64,000 bases of DNA, from assembly GCA_030457025.1 (NCBI GenBank), contig JAKDSA010000009.1:1-64000 (forward strand), read 5' to 3'. The notes beneath the pieces were generated by a model that did not search any database, had not been told where the DNA came from, and was given only the letters and a program-made list of their open reading frames with translations. The position numbers and the translations under genes were made by a program. This DNA comes from Brevibacterium sp. (GTDB lineage: Bacteria > Actinomycetota > Actinomycetes > Actinomycetales > Brevibacteriaceae). This document shows, piece after piece, positions 26,385-36,469 of the stretch (position 1 is its first letter; each line of letters starts with the position of its first letter).

Positions 26385-27098
26385 ATGCCTGACTCCACTC
26401 AACTGACGCAGTTCCCGCGGCCTTCGGTCGCGGTCGACACCGCGGTCCTCTGCCCCGTTCCCGGACGTGGCCTGCACGTGCTCCTCACTCATCCCGGCGA
26501 CGGCGTTTGGCAGCTGCCGGGCTCGATTCTGCGTCCCCAGGAACGACTCGCCGAGGCTGTCGCCCGGTGCCTGCGCGAAAAGGCGCGGCTCGTCGACCGC
26601 GCCCCCGTCCAGCTCCATGTCTTCGACCAGCCCGATCGTGATGATCGCGGGTGGGTGATCTCGGTGGCCCACCTCGACGTGCTGTCGACGACCGATGTCG
26701 GATTCGGCGACGCGAGTTCCCCGGAGACCGAGCCCGACCCGAAGGATGCGCGGCGTCGAAAACTGGCACCCGTTCACTCTGTCCGTGAACTCAGCGCCGA
26801 GCATCAGGAGATCGTGCGGGTCGCGGTGCACCGACTGCGTTCTCTGCACGAGCGCACACCGGACCCGTTCGGGCTGCTGCCGGAAGAGTTCTCGCTGCGC
26901 CAGCTGCGTGAGCTGCATCAGATCGTCTCGGGAGAGAACCTGCAGGCAGACACGTTCCGCCGCACGATGTTGCCGCTGCTCGCTCCTACCGGGCAGGCTG
27001 TGTCCCAAGGGCGCGGCCGTCCCGCCCAAACATTCACCCGCCGCTCCGAGATCGCCCTGCATCGCGATGCAGGCGCCGACCATGGGCGGCAACGCTGA
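26385..27098 (+). CDS. Nudix-derived transcriptional regulator (NrtR-like)
   Basis: 237 residues from ATG 26385. The N-terminal half is a Nudix fold, but its box (GSILRPQERLAEAVARCLRE) has lost the catalytic REUXEE pattern. The C-terminal half looks like the winged helix of the NrtR family, ending in FRRTMLPLLAPTG then GRGRPAQTF. NrtR proteins bind ADP-ribose-type ligands and repress NAD or sugar metabolism genes; the regulon here is unknown. It is divergent from proS, with 218 nt between, and followed by an S4-domain gene 18 nt on. Confidence 0.72.
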   Translation: MPDSTQLTQFPRPSVAVDTAVLCPVPGRGLHVLLTHPGDGVWQLPGSILRPQERLAEAVARCLREKARLVDRAPVQLHVFDQPDRDDRGWVISVAHLDVLSTTDVGFGDASSPETEPDPKDARRRKLAPVHSVRELSAEHQEIVRVAVHRLRSLHERTPDPFGLLPEEFSLRQLRELHQIVSGENLQADTFRRTMLPLLAPTGQAVSQGRGRPAQTFTRRSEIALHRDAGADHGRQR

Positions 27099-27116
27099 GG
27101 ACAGTGGAGGCTGATC

Positions 27117-27533
27117 GTGGAGATTGATCGTGAACCGGGCAAGCACGTGCGTGTGGATGTATGGCTGTGGACGACTCGGATGTTCAAGACCCGGAACCTG
27201 GCGACTCAAGCCTGTCGTGGCGGACACGTTCGGGTCGACGGGCAGCGTGTGAAAGCAGCACAGAAGGTCGCCATCGGCCAGGAGGTGCGCGTGCGCAAGG
27301 CCGGCACCGAGTTCATCTGGAAGATCACAGGATTCGTCCCCACGCGTCCGCAATCGTCGATCGCCGTACAGTGCTACGAAGATCTCACGCCGCCGCCCGA
27401 TCCTGCCCTGCGCGGTTTCGTCCCGCGCAGGGACAAGGGGCTGGGCCGACCGACGAAGAAGGACCGCCGGGAGATGGAGAAGTTCCTGGGAGACATGGCC
27501 AAGCCTCGGAACCAGGGCCGACGCCAGCCCTGA
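27117..27533 (+). CDS. S4-domain RNA-binding protein, Hsp15-like
   Basis: 138 residues from GTG 27117, preceded by GGAGG. The S4 domain covers residues ~10-60 (RVDVWLWTTRMFKTRNLATQAC; GGHVRVDGQRVK), and the C-terminus is Arg/Lys-rich (KKDRREMEKFL). Hsp15 binds free 50S subunits carrying nascent chains and helps ribosome recycling in E. coli. It is probably co-transcribed with the Nudix-like regulator 18 nt upstream. Confidence 0.87.
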   Translation: MEIDREPGKHVRVDVWLWTTRMFKTRNLATQACRGGHVRVDGQRVKAAQKVAIGQEVRVRKAGTEFIWKITGFVPTRPQSSIAVQCYEDLTPPPDPALRGFVPRRDKGLGRPTKKDRREMEKFLGDMAKPRNQGRRQP

Positions 27534-27598
27534 CCTCGCCGAGCGGCGCTCACTTCCCACCGTTCAGTACGCGTCCACCGCCCAATAAGTGCCACAGC

Positions 27599-28477
27599 TC
27601 AGTACATGACCGTGGCGAAGGTGCCAACCTGCTCGAAGCCGATCCGCGTGTACATGCGCAGGGCCACCTCGTTGTAATCGTTGGCGTAGAGGCTCACAGT
27701 GGTGTGTCCGGCCGCTCTGGTCTGCGCCACGACCGCCGCCATACCTGCAGCGCCCAGACCCTGTTGCCGTACGTCGGGATGAACCCACACACCCTGGACC
27801 TGAACGATTCGCGGTGCCCGGATGCCGATGTCTGCTTTGAACAGCACCTGTTCGGCCTGGGTCGTCGCCGGCCAGCGCCTCACTGCTCCGCCTTGGGGCA
27901 GAGTGTCGGAGATGCGCGCGAAGCAGTTCTGGCCTCTGATGATGCTGCGGACTCGGGCCATGTAGCTCGATTGTCCGCCTTCGATGGGAGAGAAGCCCAC
28001 CTCGTTGGTGAACATGTCAACGCTGGCGGCGAACACCGCAGGCAGCTGCTCAGCCACGACCAGATGCACCGCCTCGTCGGGTTCGACCAAGGGCTCGGAG
28101 CTGATCGCCAGAAGCGGCTGCCGCTCGCGGATCCCACGAGGACGGCCCCAGTTCAGGCGGCTCTGCAGATCGAGGATGATATTGCGGGCACCGATGAGGG
28201 AGCAGGAGTAGCGCCCATCGGCGTTGAGCTTCTCGGCGAGGGCCTGATTGGTTCCGGGGGTCGCGGCGACGGGAATGATGTTGCCGCCGACCCAATAGGC
28301 GGCGACCGGTCGGTCACCGTCGAAGACACCCAACAGAGAACCGGACGGTGACCCCATCTGCGCTGTGCCCGTGACTTCGAGCAGCGCGATGAGGTAGACG
28401 TTCTCACACGGGTTGAGCGCGAGCAGACTCTTCAGCCAACGGGTGTGCTGGTGTGCCAGACGAGCGACTCTCAGCAC
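27599..28477 (-). CDS. GNAT N-acetyltransferase with DUF4081-type N-terminal domain
   Basis: 292 residues from GTG 28477, preceded by AGGAGG at good spacing. The C-terminal GNAT domain has the acetyl-CoA loop HPDVRQQGLGAAGMAAVV (residues ~236-253) and YANDYNEVALRMYTRIGF. The N-terminal 150 residues match the DUF4081-type extension. This gene directly follows ispG in many actinobacteria. The acceptor is unknown. Confidence 0.86.
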   Translation of the reverse strand: MLRVARLAHQHTRWLKSLLALNPCENVYLIALLEVTGTAQMGSPSGSLLGVFDGDRPVAAYWVGGNIIPVAATPGTNQALAEKLNADGRYSCSLIGARNIILDLQSRLNWGRPRGIRERQPLLAISSEPLVEPDEAVHLVVAEQLPAVFAASVDMFTNEVGFSPIEGGQSSYMARVRSIIRGQNCFARISDTLPQGGAVRRWPATTQAEQVLFKADIGIRAPRIVQVQGVWVHPDVRQQGLGAAGMAAVVAQTRAAGHTTVSLYANDYNEVALRMYTRIGFEQVGTFATVMY

Positions 28478-28555
28478 GAGAGAGCCTCCTGGTTCTGTTC
28501 GTCACTCATTGTTCTGATCGTCACACACCGGAGAATTTCCGCAACGAGTCGGGTC

Positions 28556-29704
<1,149 letters not shown>

Positions 29705-29868
29705 GAAGACAATCCCTTCATTGACGACTGGTGACCAGACTGATCGTTCGAGTCATTCACATTGTAGGACTTCAAACCGTGTCCGGGCCTTCCGACCACG
29801 GTGTGATCGCTCACCACACGGCGATTTCGCAGGTAGTGTGAAGTGGTCGTGCCGTTTGAGTAGAGGAG

Positions 29869-31326
29869 ATGCCTGTGTACCGAGGAGATTCCGCGACGTT
29901 CACCCAGCCCGATACCGAAGCGATCATCAGCGGGCTCGAGACTTCGGCGAAATCTCTGCGAGCTCAGGGTGGAACGCTGGCGTGGGGTGTCTTCCGCCGA
30001 GGCGGGGCCGGCACGGTGGCCAACGGCGACATCCCCTACCGGATCGCGTCGATGACGAAGTCGTTCACGGCAGCGACGATCGGCTTCCTCGCGGCCAATG
30101 GCTTGGATCTCGATATGCCGCTGGGCCGCCTCGTCCCCGATCTCGTGGGCACCGCAGTCGCCGACCGCACATGCCGGCAGGCGCTGACCATGGGCACCGG
30201 TTTCACGAAGGACGATCCCTGGGCGGATCGGGTGGAGTCGATGACGGGTGCCGAACTCATCGCCTATCTGCGCCGCGGTGCCATTCCGCTGGCCCCGGCC
30301 GATACCGGTTACGAGTATTCGAACCTCGGCTATGCCCTTCTGGGCGTCGTCGCAGAATCCGTGACGGGCAGGTCGTTCATCGACCTCACCACCGCCGAGG
30401 TGCTCGCACCCTTGGGTCTGTCTCGCACCGGTTTCGACATCGCCGACTTCCCGGATCTGATGCCCGGCATCCGCCTCGACCGAAACGGTCAGCCCCATGA
30501 AGCTGAGCTCACCGGCCCCGGCGTCTTCTCCCCCATCGGCGGGGCCATCTCCACGGTCAACGATATCGGTGCGTGGATGAACGTCCATATGGATGCCCTC
30601 GAGCTGGATGCCCTCGAGCGTATCGATTCCTATGCACCGGGGTCGTGGTCGCGGATCCTGACCGACAATCAGCAGGCGCATCGTCTCATCGAGACCCAGC
30701 ACAGCGAGCACCACACCGAATCCGTCAACTACGGCTTCGGCCTGCAGCCGCGCCTCGACTCCCGCTTCGGCCGCGTCGTCTGCCATTCCGGCGGCTACCC
30801 CGGGTACGGATCGCACATGCGCTGGTATCCGGACCTCGATCTGAGCATCGTCGTGTTCGGCAACACCACGTACTATCCGGCCGAACGCGTCGTCAGGAAC
30901 GTCATCGACGCCGGCTGGACATCCGCCACCGGCACTCCTGATCTGGAGCTGACACGAACGTCCACGGCGGTCCCCGCACCCCACTACCCTGCTGCCCCGG
31001 CGCAGTCAGAGACCGTGCTGCGGGCGGCGAACCTGGTCATCGACTTCGACGATACCGTCGCCGACGAGCTCTTCACCGTGAACATGGACCTCGATGAACC
31101 CCGGGCCGAACGCCGCGAGCGCTTCGCCGACTGGCGCCGTGATCTGGAGCTGACGCAGGCCTTCACCCCGGGCGACTGCGAGATGAGGACACCGCTGTCC
31201 GGGACGGTGACGGTACCCGGCTCATATGTCCGCGGCAGCGAGGACTCGGCCGAGAAGCCATCGGCGACGATCACGGTGAGCCTGGACCACCTCGGCGCGG
31301 TGCAGACGATCACGCTGAGCGGCTGA
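29869..31326 (+). CDS. Serine hydrolase, class C beta-lactamase/esterase-like
   Basis: 485 residues. The SxxK motif is in IASMTKSF (near residue 64), the Y-x-N motif in YEYSNLGYALLG (~150), and an HSGGYPGYGSH segment (~306) stands where KTG is expected. This defines the broad serine-hydrolase family that includes D-aminopeptidases and esterases. No signal peptide is visible, so it is probably cytoplasmic and not a resistance enzyme. Start choice: AGGAG lies directly before ATG 29869 (too close) but 6 nt before GTG 29875, which may be the real start. Substrate unknown. Confidence 0.82.
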   Translation: MPVYRGDSATFTQPDTEAIISGLETSAKSLRAQGGTLAWGVFRRGGAGTVANGDIPYRIASMTKSFTAATIGFLAANGLDLDMPLGRLVPDLVGTAVADRTCRQALTMGTGFTKDDPWADRVESMTGAELIAYLRRGAIPLAPADTGYEYSNLGYALLGVVAESVTGRSFIDLTTAEVLAPLGLSRTGFDIADFPDLMPGIRLDRNGQPHEAELTGPGVFSPIGGAISTVNDIGAWMNVHMDALELDALERIDSYAPGSWSRILTDNQQAHRLIETQHSEHHTESVNYGFGLQPRLDSRFGRVVCHSGGYPGYGSHMRWYPDLDLSIVVFGNTTYYPAERVVRNVIDAGWTSATGTPDLELTRTSTAVPAPHYPAAPAQSETVLRAANLVIDFDDTVADELFTVNMDLDEPRAERRERFADWRRDLELTQAFTPGDCEMRTPLSGTVTVPGSYVRGSEDSAEKPSATITVSLDHLGAVQTITLSG

Positions 31327-31365
31327 GCAGCTGAGGACGCTGCTCACCGGCTATCTGCTCACCGG

Positions 31366-32853
31366 TTATCCGGAGTTGAAGATCGCGTCGAGGGTGACCG
31401 GTTTGACGAGGTCGACGTAGACGAGCAGAGCCGTCATGCACAGCATCAGCCCGATGACGACATAGGTCAGCGGCAGCAGTCGGGCCGTATCGAACGGTCC
31501 GATCGTGCCGCGCCCGCGGAACCTGTTGATCTGGCGGCGGGCGCCTTCGTAGAGGCCCACAGCGATGTGGCCGCCGTCGAGCGGCAGCAGCGGGATCATG
31601 TTGAAGGCGAACAGGAAGATGTTGAGTGAGCCGAGCATCCCCAGCCCCACCTGGGCCTTGTCTGCGATCTGGAGTTGGTCGGTCGACACGATCTCGCCGG
31701 CGATGCGGCCGACTCCGACCATCCCGACCAGGCCCTCGGCGTCGCGTTCCTTCGAACCGGTGGCCACCTCGGCGATGTCGATGAGTTTGACCGGCAGGGT
31801 CGCGATCGCGTGGAAGACACCACTGACCTGATCCCAGACGGCGCCGGGAAACTCGTTCAGCGGCAGCGGCTGACGCTCTTGGACGGGACCGACGCCGAAG
31901 AATCCCTCGGTCACGGTCTGCGGTGTGCCGTCGGCGTTCTTCAGGGGCTGTCCGCTGTCGTCAACGCGAGCACTCTCGTGCGCGATGATCGGGACGTTGA
32001 CCGTGTGCGCGGCGCCGTCGCGGGTGAACTCCACGTCGACTCGCTCACCAGCATGGTCCTTGATGACCGCGGACAGTTCGTCCCAGCTGTCGGTGGGCAC
32101 TCCCGCGACCGAGGTGATGTCGTCACCGGGTTTGATCCCGGCTTCCCAGGCGGGGGTGAGCGGATCGTCGTCCTGGCAGCTCTTCTTCTCATCTGCGGGT
32201 CGTTGGGCTGCCTCCGAGGCCGGAACCGCGCATTCGACGACGGTCTGGACCGTGGTCGTCGGGGTCATGATCCCGATGCCGATGAGTGAGATCGCCATGA
32301 TGATGATGCCCAGGACCAGGTTGACCAGGGGGCCTGCGAACATCACGACGAGTCGCTTGGGCACGTTCAGGGCGTAGAACGTCCGGTGCTCCTCCCCCGG
32401 TTCGATCTCCTGGTTCGAGAAGTCCCGGGCATCGGCCATCGTGTTCTCGAACAGACGGCCGCGCCGCTGCTTCCGCGGTCGGAGAGGGGCCTCGGTGACG
32501 ACGTCGGCATCTCCCTCACCGATGCCATCGCCGAGGTGGTCGTCCTCTGCTGCGTCACCAGCGAGACGGGCATGGGCGTCCTTGGCTCTGCCCGCCCGGC
32601 GGCTCGTCGCCTCGATCGGAGGGTACATACCCGGCATGGCGATGAATCCGCCCAAGGGCAGCGCCTTGATTCCGTACTCGGTCTCGCCGCGGCGGAAGGA
32701 GAAGACCGTCGGCCCGAAACCGACCATGTAATGGGTGACCTTGACCCCGAACTTCTTCGCCGGAGTCAGGTGGCCGAGTTCGTGCAGACCGATCGAAATC
32801 GAGATTCCGACGAGGAAGAGGACGATCCCGACGATGTAGAGGATGACTGTCAT
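31366..32853 (-). CDS. Site-2 protease, M50 family (RseP/Rip1-like)
   Basis: 495 residues from ATG 32853, 1 nt after the dxr stop. The frame extends to 32976 over dxr and without homology. The zinc motif HELGH sits in the first membrane helix (residue ~22), a PDZ-like domain follows (GDDITSVAGVPTDSW), and the third ligand is in MIPLLPLDGGH near the C-terminal membrane segments. These enzymes cut transmembrane anti-sigma factors and other membrane proteins. A ~50-residue acidic insertion (residues ~75-125) between the first helix and the PDZ region is longer than usual. dxr-protease-ispG order is conserved in actinobacteria. Confidence 0.93.
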   Translation of the reverse strand: MTVILYIVGIVLFLVGISISIGLHELGHLTPAKKFGVKVTHYMVGFGPTVFSFRRGETEYGIKALPLGGFIAMPGMYPPIEATSRRAGRAKDAHARLAGDAAEDDHLGDGIGEGDADVVTEAPLRPRKQRRGRLFENTMADARDFSNQEIEPGEEHRTFYALNVPKRLVVMFAGPLVNLVLGIIIMAISLIGIGIMTPTTTVQTVVECAVPASEAAQRPADEKKSCQDDDPLTPAWEAGIKPGDDITSVAGVPTDSWDELSAVIKDHAGERVDVEFTRDGAAHTVNVPIIAHESARVDDSGQPLKNADGTPQTVTEGFFGVGPVQERQPLPLNEFPGAVWDQVSGVFHAIATLPVKLIDIAEVATGSKERDAEGLVGMVGVGRIAGEIVSTDQLQIADKAQVGLGMLGSLNIFLFAFNMIPLLPLDGGHIAVGLYEGARRQINRFRGRGTIGPFDTARLLPLTYVVIGLMLCMTALLVYVDLVKPVTLDAIFNSG

Positions 32854-32854
32854 A

Positions 32855-34126
32855 TCAGGAGCCGCCGGGGGTCTTGCCCTGTGCGGACTGGACGGACTGG
32901 GTGGTCTCTGTGGTCTGTTCCGCTTGCGCGGCCAAGTCCTGGCGGGCGAACTCTCGGGCCCAGGCGTCGGCGGCAAGGACGGTGTCGACCGTGTGATCAG
33001 CGGCGGGCTCGTGGGCCTTCAGCGCTCGCTCGATTCCCTTGTCGATGCCGGTGAATGGGATCTCACCGGCCACGAAGGCTTCGACGAGGACCTCGTTGGC
33101 CGCGTTGAACACCGCAGGGAAGCTCCTCTTCCTCCGCCCTGCTTCGACAGCCAGACTCAACGCTGGGAAGGCGACGTGGTTGACGGCTTCGAACGACCAA
33201 TGCATCGGCTGTCCCCAGTTGTTCGCCACCGCCCCGGACGCCAGGCGACGAGTCTGACCATCGGATTCAGTGCCGAGGGCATAGGCGATGGGCAGCCGCA
33301 TGTCTGGTGGGGAGATCTGCGCGATCGTCGAGGCGTCGGTGAACTCGACCATCGAATGGATCTGGGACTGCGGGTGGACGACGACCTCGATGTGATCGAA
33401 GTCGATGTCGAAGAGCAGATGGGCCTCGATGACTTCGAGGCCCTTGTTGACCAGGGTCGCCGAGTTGATGGTGATCATCGACCCCATCGACCAGGTGGGA
33501 TGTTTGAGCGCCTGAGCCGGAGTGACACGACGCAGCGCATCGCGGGTCATGCCGCGGAACGGTCCTCCGGAGGCCGTGATGACGAGCTTGCTCACCTCGC
33601 CGTGGGTGCCCGAGCGCAGGGCCTGGGCAATCGCGGAGTGCTCGCTGTCGACGGGGATCAGCGCAGCCCCGGTGCGGGCGGCGGCGTCGAGGACGATCGA
33701 GCCGCCGATGATGAGTGATTCCTTGTTCGCCAGCGCCACATCGGTGCCGCGTTCAAGGGCGGCCAGGGTTGCACCGAGGCCGGCGGCTCCGGTCACTGCG
33801 TTGAGGACGATGTCGGCTGTGGCGGCGGAGACCACCTCGGCGGCATCGGGGCCGACGTGGATCTCACGGACAGGATCACTGATTCCCCGTTGGCCGGCGG
33901 CGTGCTCCAATCGCTGCCGGATCTCGGGCGCACCACCCTCCGGTGGGTTGGTGAGGCCGATGACGGGGACCGAGAATTCGAGGGCCTGGACGACCAGTGC
34001 ATCGAGTTGGGTGCCTGCTGCGAGGCCGATGACTTCGAAATCCGCCGCGTTCTCCGTCAGGACGTCGAGGGCCTGGGTGCCGACCGAGCCGGTCGAGCCG
34101 ACTACAATGATTCTACGTTTGCTCAC
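32855..34126 (-). CDS. dxr: 1-deoxy-D-xylulose 5-phosphate reductoisomerase
   Basis: 423 residues from GTG 34126 (VSKRRIIVVGSTGSVG). TTG 34144 is an alternative. It makes MEP, the second step of the non-mevalonate isoprenoid route. The NADPH motif GSTGSVGTQ, ALANKESL, the metal-binding PVDSEHSAI and the flexible loop near MTRDALRRVTP are all present. The C-terminus carries an extra Gln/Thr/Glu-rich tail of about 30 residues. It is coupled to the site-2 protease gene. Confidence 0.96.
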   Translation of the reverse strand: MSKRRIIVVGSTGSVGTQALDVLTENAADFEVIGLAAGTQLDALVVQALEFSVPVIGLTNPPEGGAPEIRQRLEHAAGQRGISDPVREIHVGPDAAEVVSAATADIVLNAVTGAAGLGATLAALERGTDVALANKESLIIGGSIVLDAAARTGAALIPVDSEHSAIAQALRSGTHGEVSKLVITASGGPFRGMTRDALRRVTPAQALKHPTWSMGSMITINSATLVNKGLEVIEAHLLFDIDFDHIEVVVHPQSQIHSMVEFTDASTIAQISPPDMRLPIAYALGTESDGQTRRLASGAVANNWGQPMHWSFEAVNHVAFPALSLAVEAGRRKRSFPAVFNAANEVLVEAFVAGEIPFTGIDKGIERALKAHEPAADHTVDTVLAADAWAREFARQDLAAQAEQTTETTQSVQSAQGKTPGGS

Positions 34127-34225
34127 GCCTACCGATAATGCCAAAGTTCTCTGAGAAATGACTCGACACCGGTGTCATCGGCGACGTGAGATATGCAATG
34201 CGAATCAATGGCGAGAGAGGTTTCT

Positions 34226-35425
34226 ATGAGTACAACGCTGAGCCCCGACGACATTCTGGGATTGGATTCGGTCTTCGAGGAAGATGACCTCGAGTTCGCG
34301 TCGATCGTGAAGAAATGGCTTGATGAGAACGTCCGAGAGAAAATCGGCGACTACTTCCTCGATGCCACGATCCCAGCCAGGGAGCTTGCCGAGGGCCTGG
34401 GCGAGCTCGGGCTGCTGGGCATGCACCTCGACGGCTACGGCTGCGGCGGGTCCACTGCCACCCAGTACGGTCTGGCCTGCCGCGAGCTCGAAGCCGTGGA
34501 CTCCGGTCTGCGCTCGCTCGTATCGGTCCAGGGGTCACTGGCCATGTTCGCCATCCATCACTTCGGCTCCGAGGCGCAGAAGGAGGAATGGCTGCCGAAG
34601 ATGGCTGCCGGCAAGGCCATCGGCTGCTTCGGGCTGACCGAGCCGGATGTCGGTTCTGACCCTTCGGGTATGAAGACGACCGCGAAGAAGGACGGCTCCG
34701 ACTGGATCCTCAACGGCGCGAAGATGTGGATCACGAACTCCCCCGTCTCCGACGTCATGGTCGTGTGGGCCAAGACCGAGGAAACCGATGCCAAGGGCAA
34801 GCCGGTCGTGCGCGGATTCGTCGTCCCCTCCGACACCGAAGGTGTCCAGACTCCTGAGATCCACCGCAAGATCTCCCTGCGCGCCTCGATCACCGGCGAA
34901 ATCGTCCTCGACAACGTCCGCCTGCCCGAAGACGCCATGCTGCCTGAGGCCAAGGGGCTGAAGGGACCACTGTCGTGCCTGTCCGAGGCCCGCTACGGAA
35001 TCGTCTTCGGCGTCACCGGTGCAGCTCGCGATGCCCTGCAGTCTGCCTTGGAGTACACAGGCACCCGCATCCAGTTCGACCGTCCGCTGTCTTCGTTCCA
35101 GATCAGCCAGCAGAAGCTGGCGAAGGCCTTCGGCCAGTACTCGCAGATCACGCTTCTCGCCGCACACTTGGGCAAGCTCAAGGACTCGGAGAACGGCGTG
35201 CGTCCTGAGCAGATCAGCTTGGGCAAGATGGTCAACGTCGACACGGCGATGAACGTGTGCCGCGACCTGCGTGCGCTGTTCGGCGGTTCGGGCATCACCA
35301 GCGAGTACCCGCCGCTGCGCCACGCCGTCAACCTCGAAACCGTGCTCACCTATGAGGGCACCCACGAGGTTCATCAGCTCACGCTGGGCCGGGCGCTGAC
35401 TGGGATCAACGCCTTCGCCAACTGA
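34226..35425 (+). CDS. gcdH: Glutaryl-CoA dehydrogenase-like acyl-CoA dehydrogenase
   Basis: 399 residues from ATG 34226, preceded by GAGAGAGG. FAD-dependent oxidation and decarboxylation of glutaryl-CoA to crotonyl-CoA is the likely reaction. FGLTEPDVGSDPSGMKT (near residue 140) and the C-terminal TYEGTHEVHQLTLGRALTG, with its catalytic Glu, closely resemble known GcdH rather than chain-length-specific dehydrogenases. It lies alone on the plus strand between dxr and a PrmC-like gene, away from other lysine or tryptophan catabolism genes. Confidence 0.84.
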   Translation: MSTTLSPDDILGLDSVFEEDDLEFASIVKKWLDENVREKIGDYFLDATIPARELAEGLGELGLLGMHLDGYGCGGSTATQYGLACRELEAVDSGLRSLVSVQGSLAMFAIHHFGSEAQKEEWLPKMAAGKAIGCFGLTEPDVGSDPSGMKTTAKKDGSDWILNGAKMWITNSPVSDVMVVWAKTEETDAKGKPVVRGFVVPSDTEGVQTPEIHRKISLRASITGEIVLDNVRLPEDAMLPEAKGLKGPLSCLSEARYGIVFGVTGAARDALQSALEYTGTRIQFDRPLSSFQISQQKLAKAFGQYSQITLLAAHLGKLKDSENGVRPEQISLGKMVNVDTAMNVCRDLRALFGGSGITSEYPPLRHAVNLETVLTYEGTHEVHQLTLGRALTGINAFAN

Positions 35426-35440
35426 TCGCGTCACGGTCAC

Positions 35441-35512
35441 AGCAACCGCTGGCCAAACGTGCCCGCGCCCTGCACATGCGCGGGGCCCCTACACGTTTGG
35501 CCAGCGGTTGCT
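35441..35512. terminator. Long perfect hairpin between convergent genes
   Basis: Perfect 21-bp arms (35441-35461 and 35492-35512) enclose a 30-nt loop that itself holds a 7-bp hairpin CCCGCGC/GCGCGGG. The element starts 16 nt after the gcdH stop and ends about 100 nt before the PrmC-like stop, so it can terminate both strands. Confidence 0.7.
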
Positions 35513-35610
35513 CTTGTTCCACGCAGGGCTGCGTGCGGGCGGTGTGCGCACGCCGCCGGTGCGCGGGCGCATCCGGTGTCGCGTTTCGGTGTGCGGGTAG
35601 GCGGGTGCCG

Positions 35611-36426
35611 TCATCGGCTCAGACGCAGTTTCAGCACCGCGGTCTGTTCGTCATCGCCGAGGACACTGCGAGTCCTGAAACCCAGCGTGGTTGCGAAGTC
35701 CGAGGCACTGTGTCGCTGTTCGCTGCCGAGTTCGATGAGCACCACTCCACCGGGTGCCAGCCACTGACGTGATTCAGTGATGAGGCCGCGGACCAGATCC
35801 AGCCCGTCTGCTCCCCCGAACAGAGCAGTCGGAGCCTCATGATCCACTGCCTCACGAGGCAGGAACTTCGCAGCGGAGTCTGGGACGTAGGGCGGGACCG
35901 CGGAGATGGCGTCGAACCCGCCGACCAGAGTCTGCGGCAGGCCTGTCAGAGTCTTGAGCAGATGGGCATGGGCCCGGGGCCCGACATTCATCCGCGCGCA
36001 GCCGAGTGCCGTTTCATCGTGGTCGCCGAGGTGGATCTGCGTCCCTGGGATTGCCCGCGACACCGCAGTGGCTACGGCCCCCACTCCACAGAACGCTTCG
36101 AGGAACCGTGCCGCGCATGCAGCATCCTTCACCCCACGGCCTGCAGCCTTCACGGACTGCACAGCCTTGATCGATTGCGTCGCCAGCAGCGTGGTTCTCT
36201 GCCGAGGTACGAAGACTCCTGGAGCGACGGCGATTCGCAGACCAGCGAACTCGACCCACCCGACGACCTGCTCGAGAGGTTCGCCAGCGACGCGGCGAGC
36301 CAGGAGCTCGACCAGGGTGGCATAGCGCTCTGCTCTGTCGAAAGAGCATTCCTGCGCGGTCTGCATCAGAATCCGGGCCTCGTCCTCGGCGAAGACGCAC
36401 CCTGCTTCTCGCAGATGGGCCACCAC
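35611..36426 (-). CDS. PrmC/HemK-like protein methyltransferase, altered catalytic motif
   Basis: About 271 residues from GTG 36426, giving VVAHLREAGCVFAEDEA, the usual opening of the PrmC-related family; the frame is open to 36525 but would then overlap the upstream gene by 56 nt. SAM-dependent methyltransferase fold with CGVGAVATAVSRA and a GDHDETAL acidic turn. The family normally has NPPY (or NAPY) where the Asn and Pro hold the glutamine substrate; here it reads AVPPYVP, with Val replacing Asn. Activity on release factors is doubtful. A second, canonical prmC is expected elsewhere. Confidence 0.72.
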   Translation of the reverse strand: MVAHLREAGCVFAEDEARILMQTAQECSFDRAERYATLVELLARRVAGEPLEQVVGWVEFAGLRIAVAPGVFVPRQRTTLLATQSIKAVQSVKAAGRGVKDAACAARFLEAFCGVGAVATAVSRAIPGTQIHLGDHDETALGCARMNVGPRAHAHLLKTLTGLPQTLVGGFDAISAVPPYVPDSAAKFLPREAVDHEAPTALFGGADGLDLVRGLITESRQWLAPGGVVLIELGSEQRHSASDFATTLGFRTRSVLGDDEQTAVLKLRLSR

Positions 36427-36469
36427 AGAGGCGCAGCCCAGCTGTCCAGTCTCGTCCGGTCCGGAGGCG

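Noticed and set aside
29869-31326. Beta-lactam resistance gene
   Set aside because: Family motifs are those of the broad serine-hydrolase group; there is no signal peptide and the KTG box is replaced.
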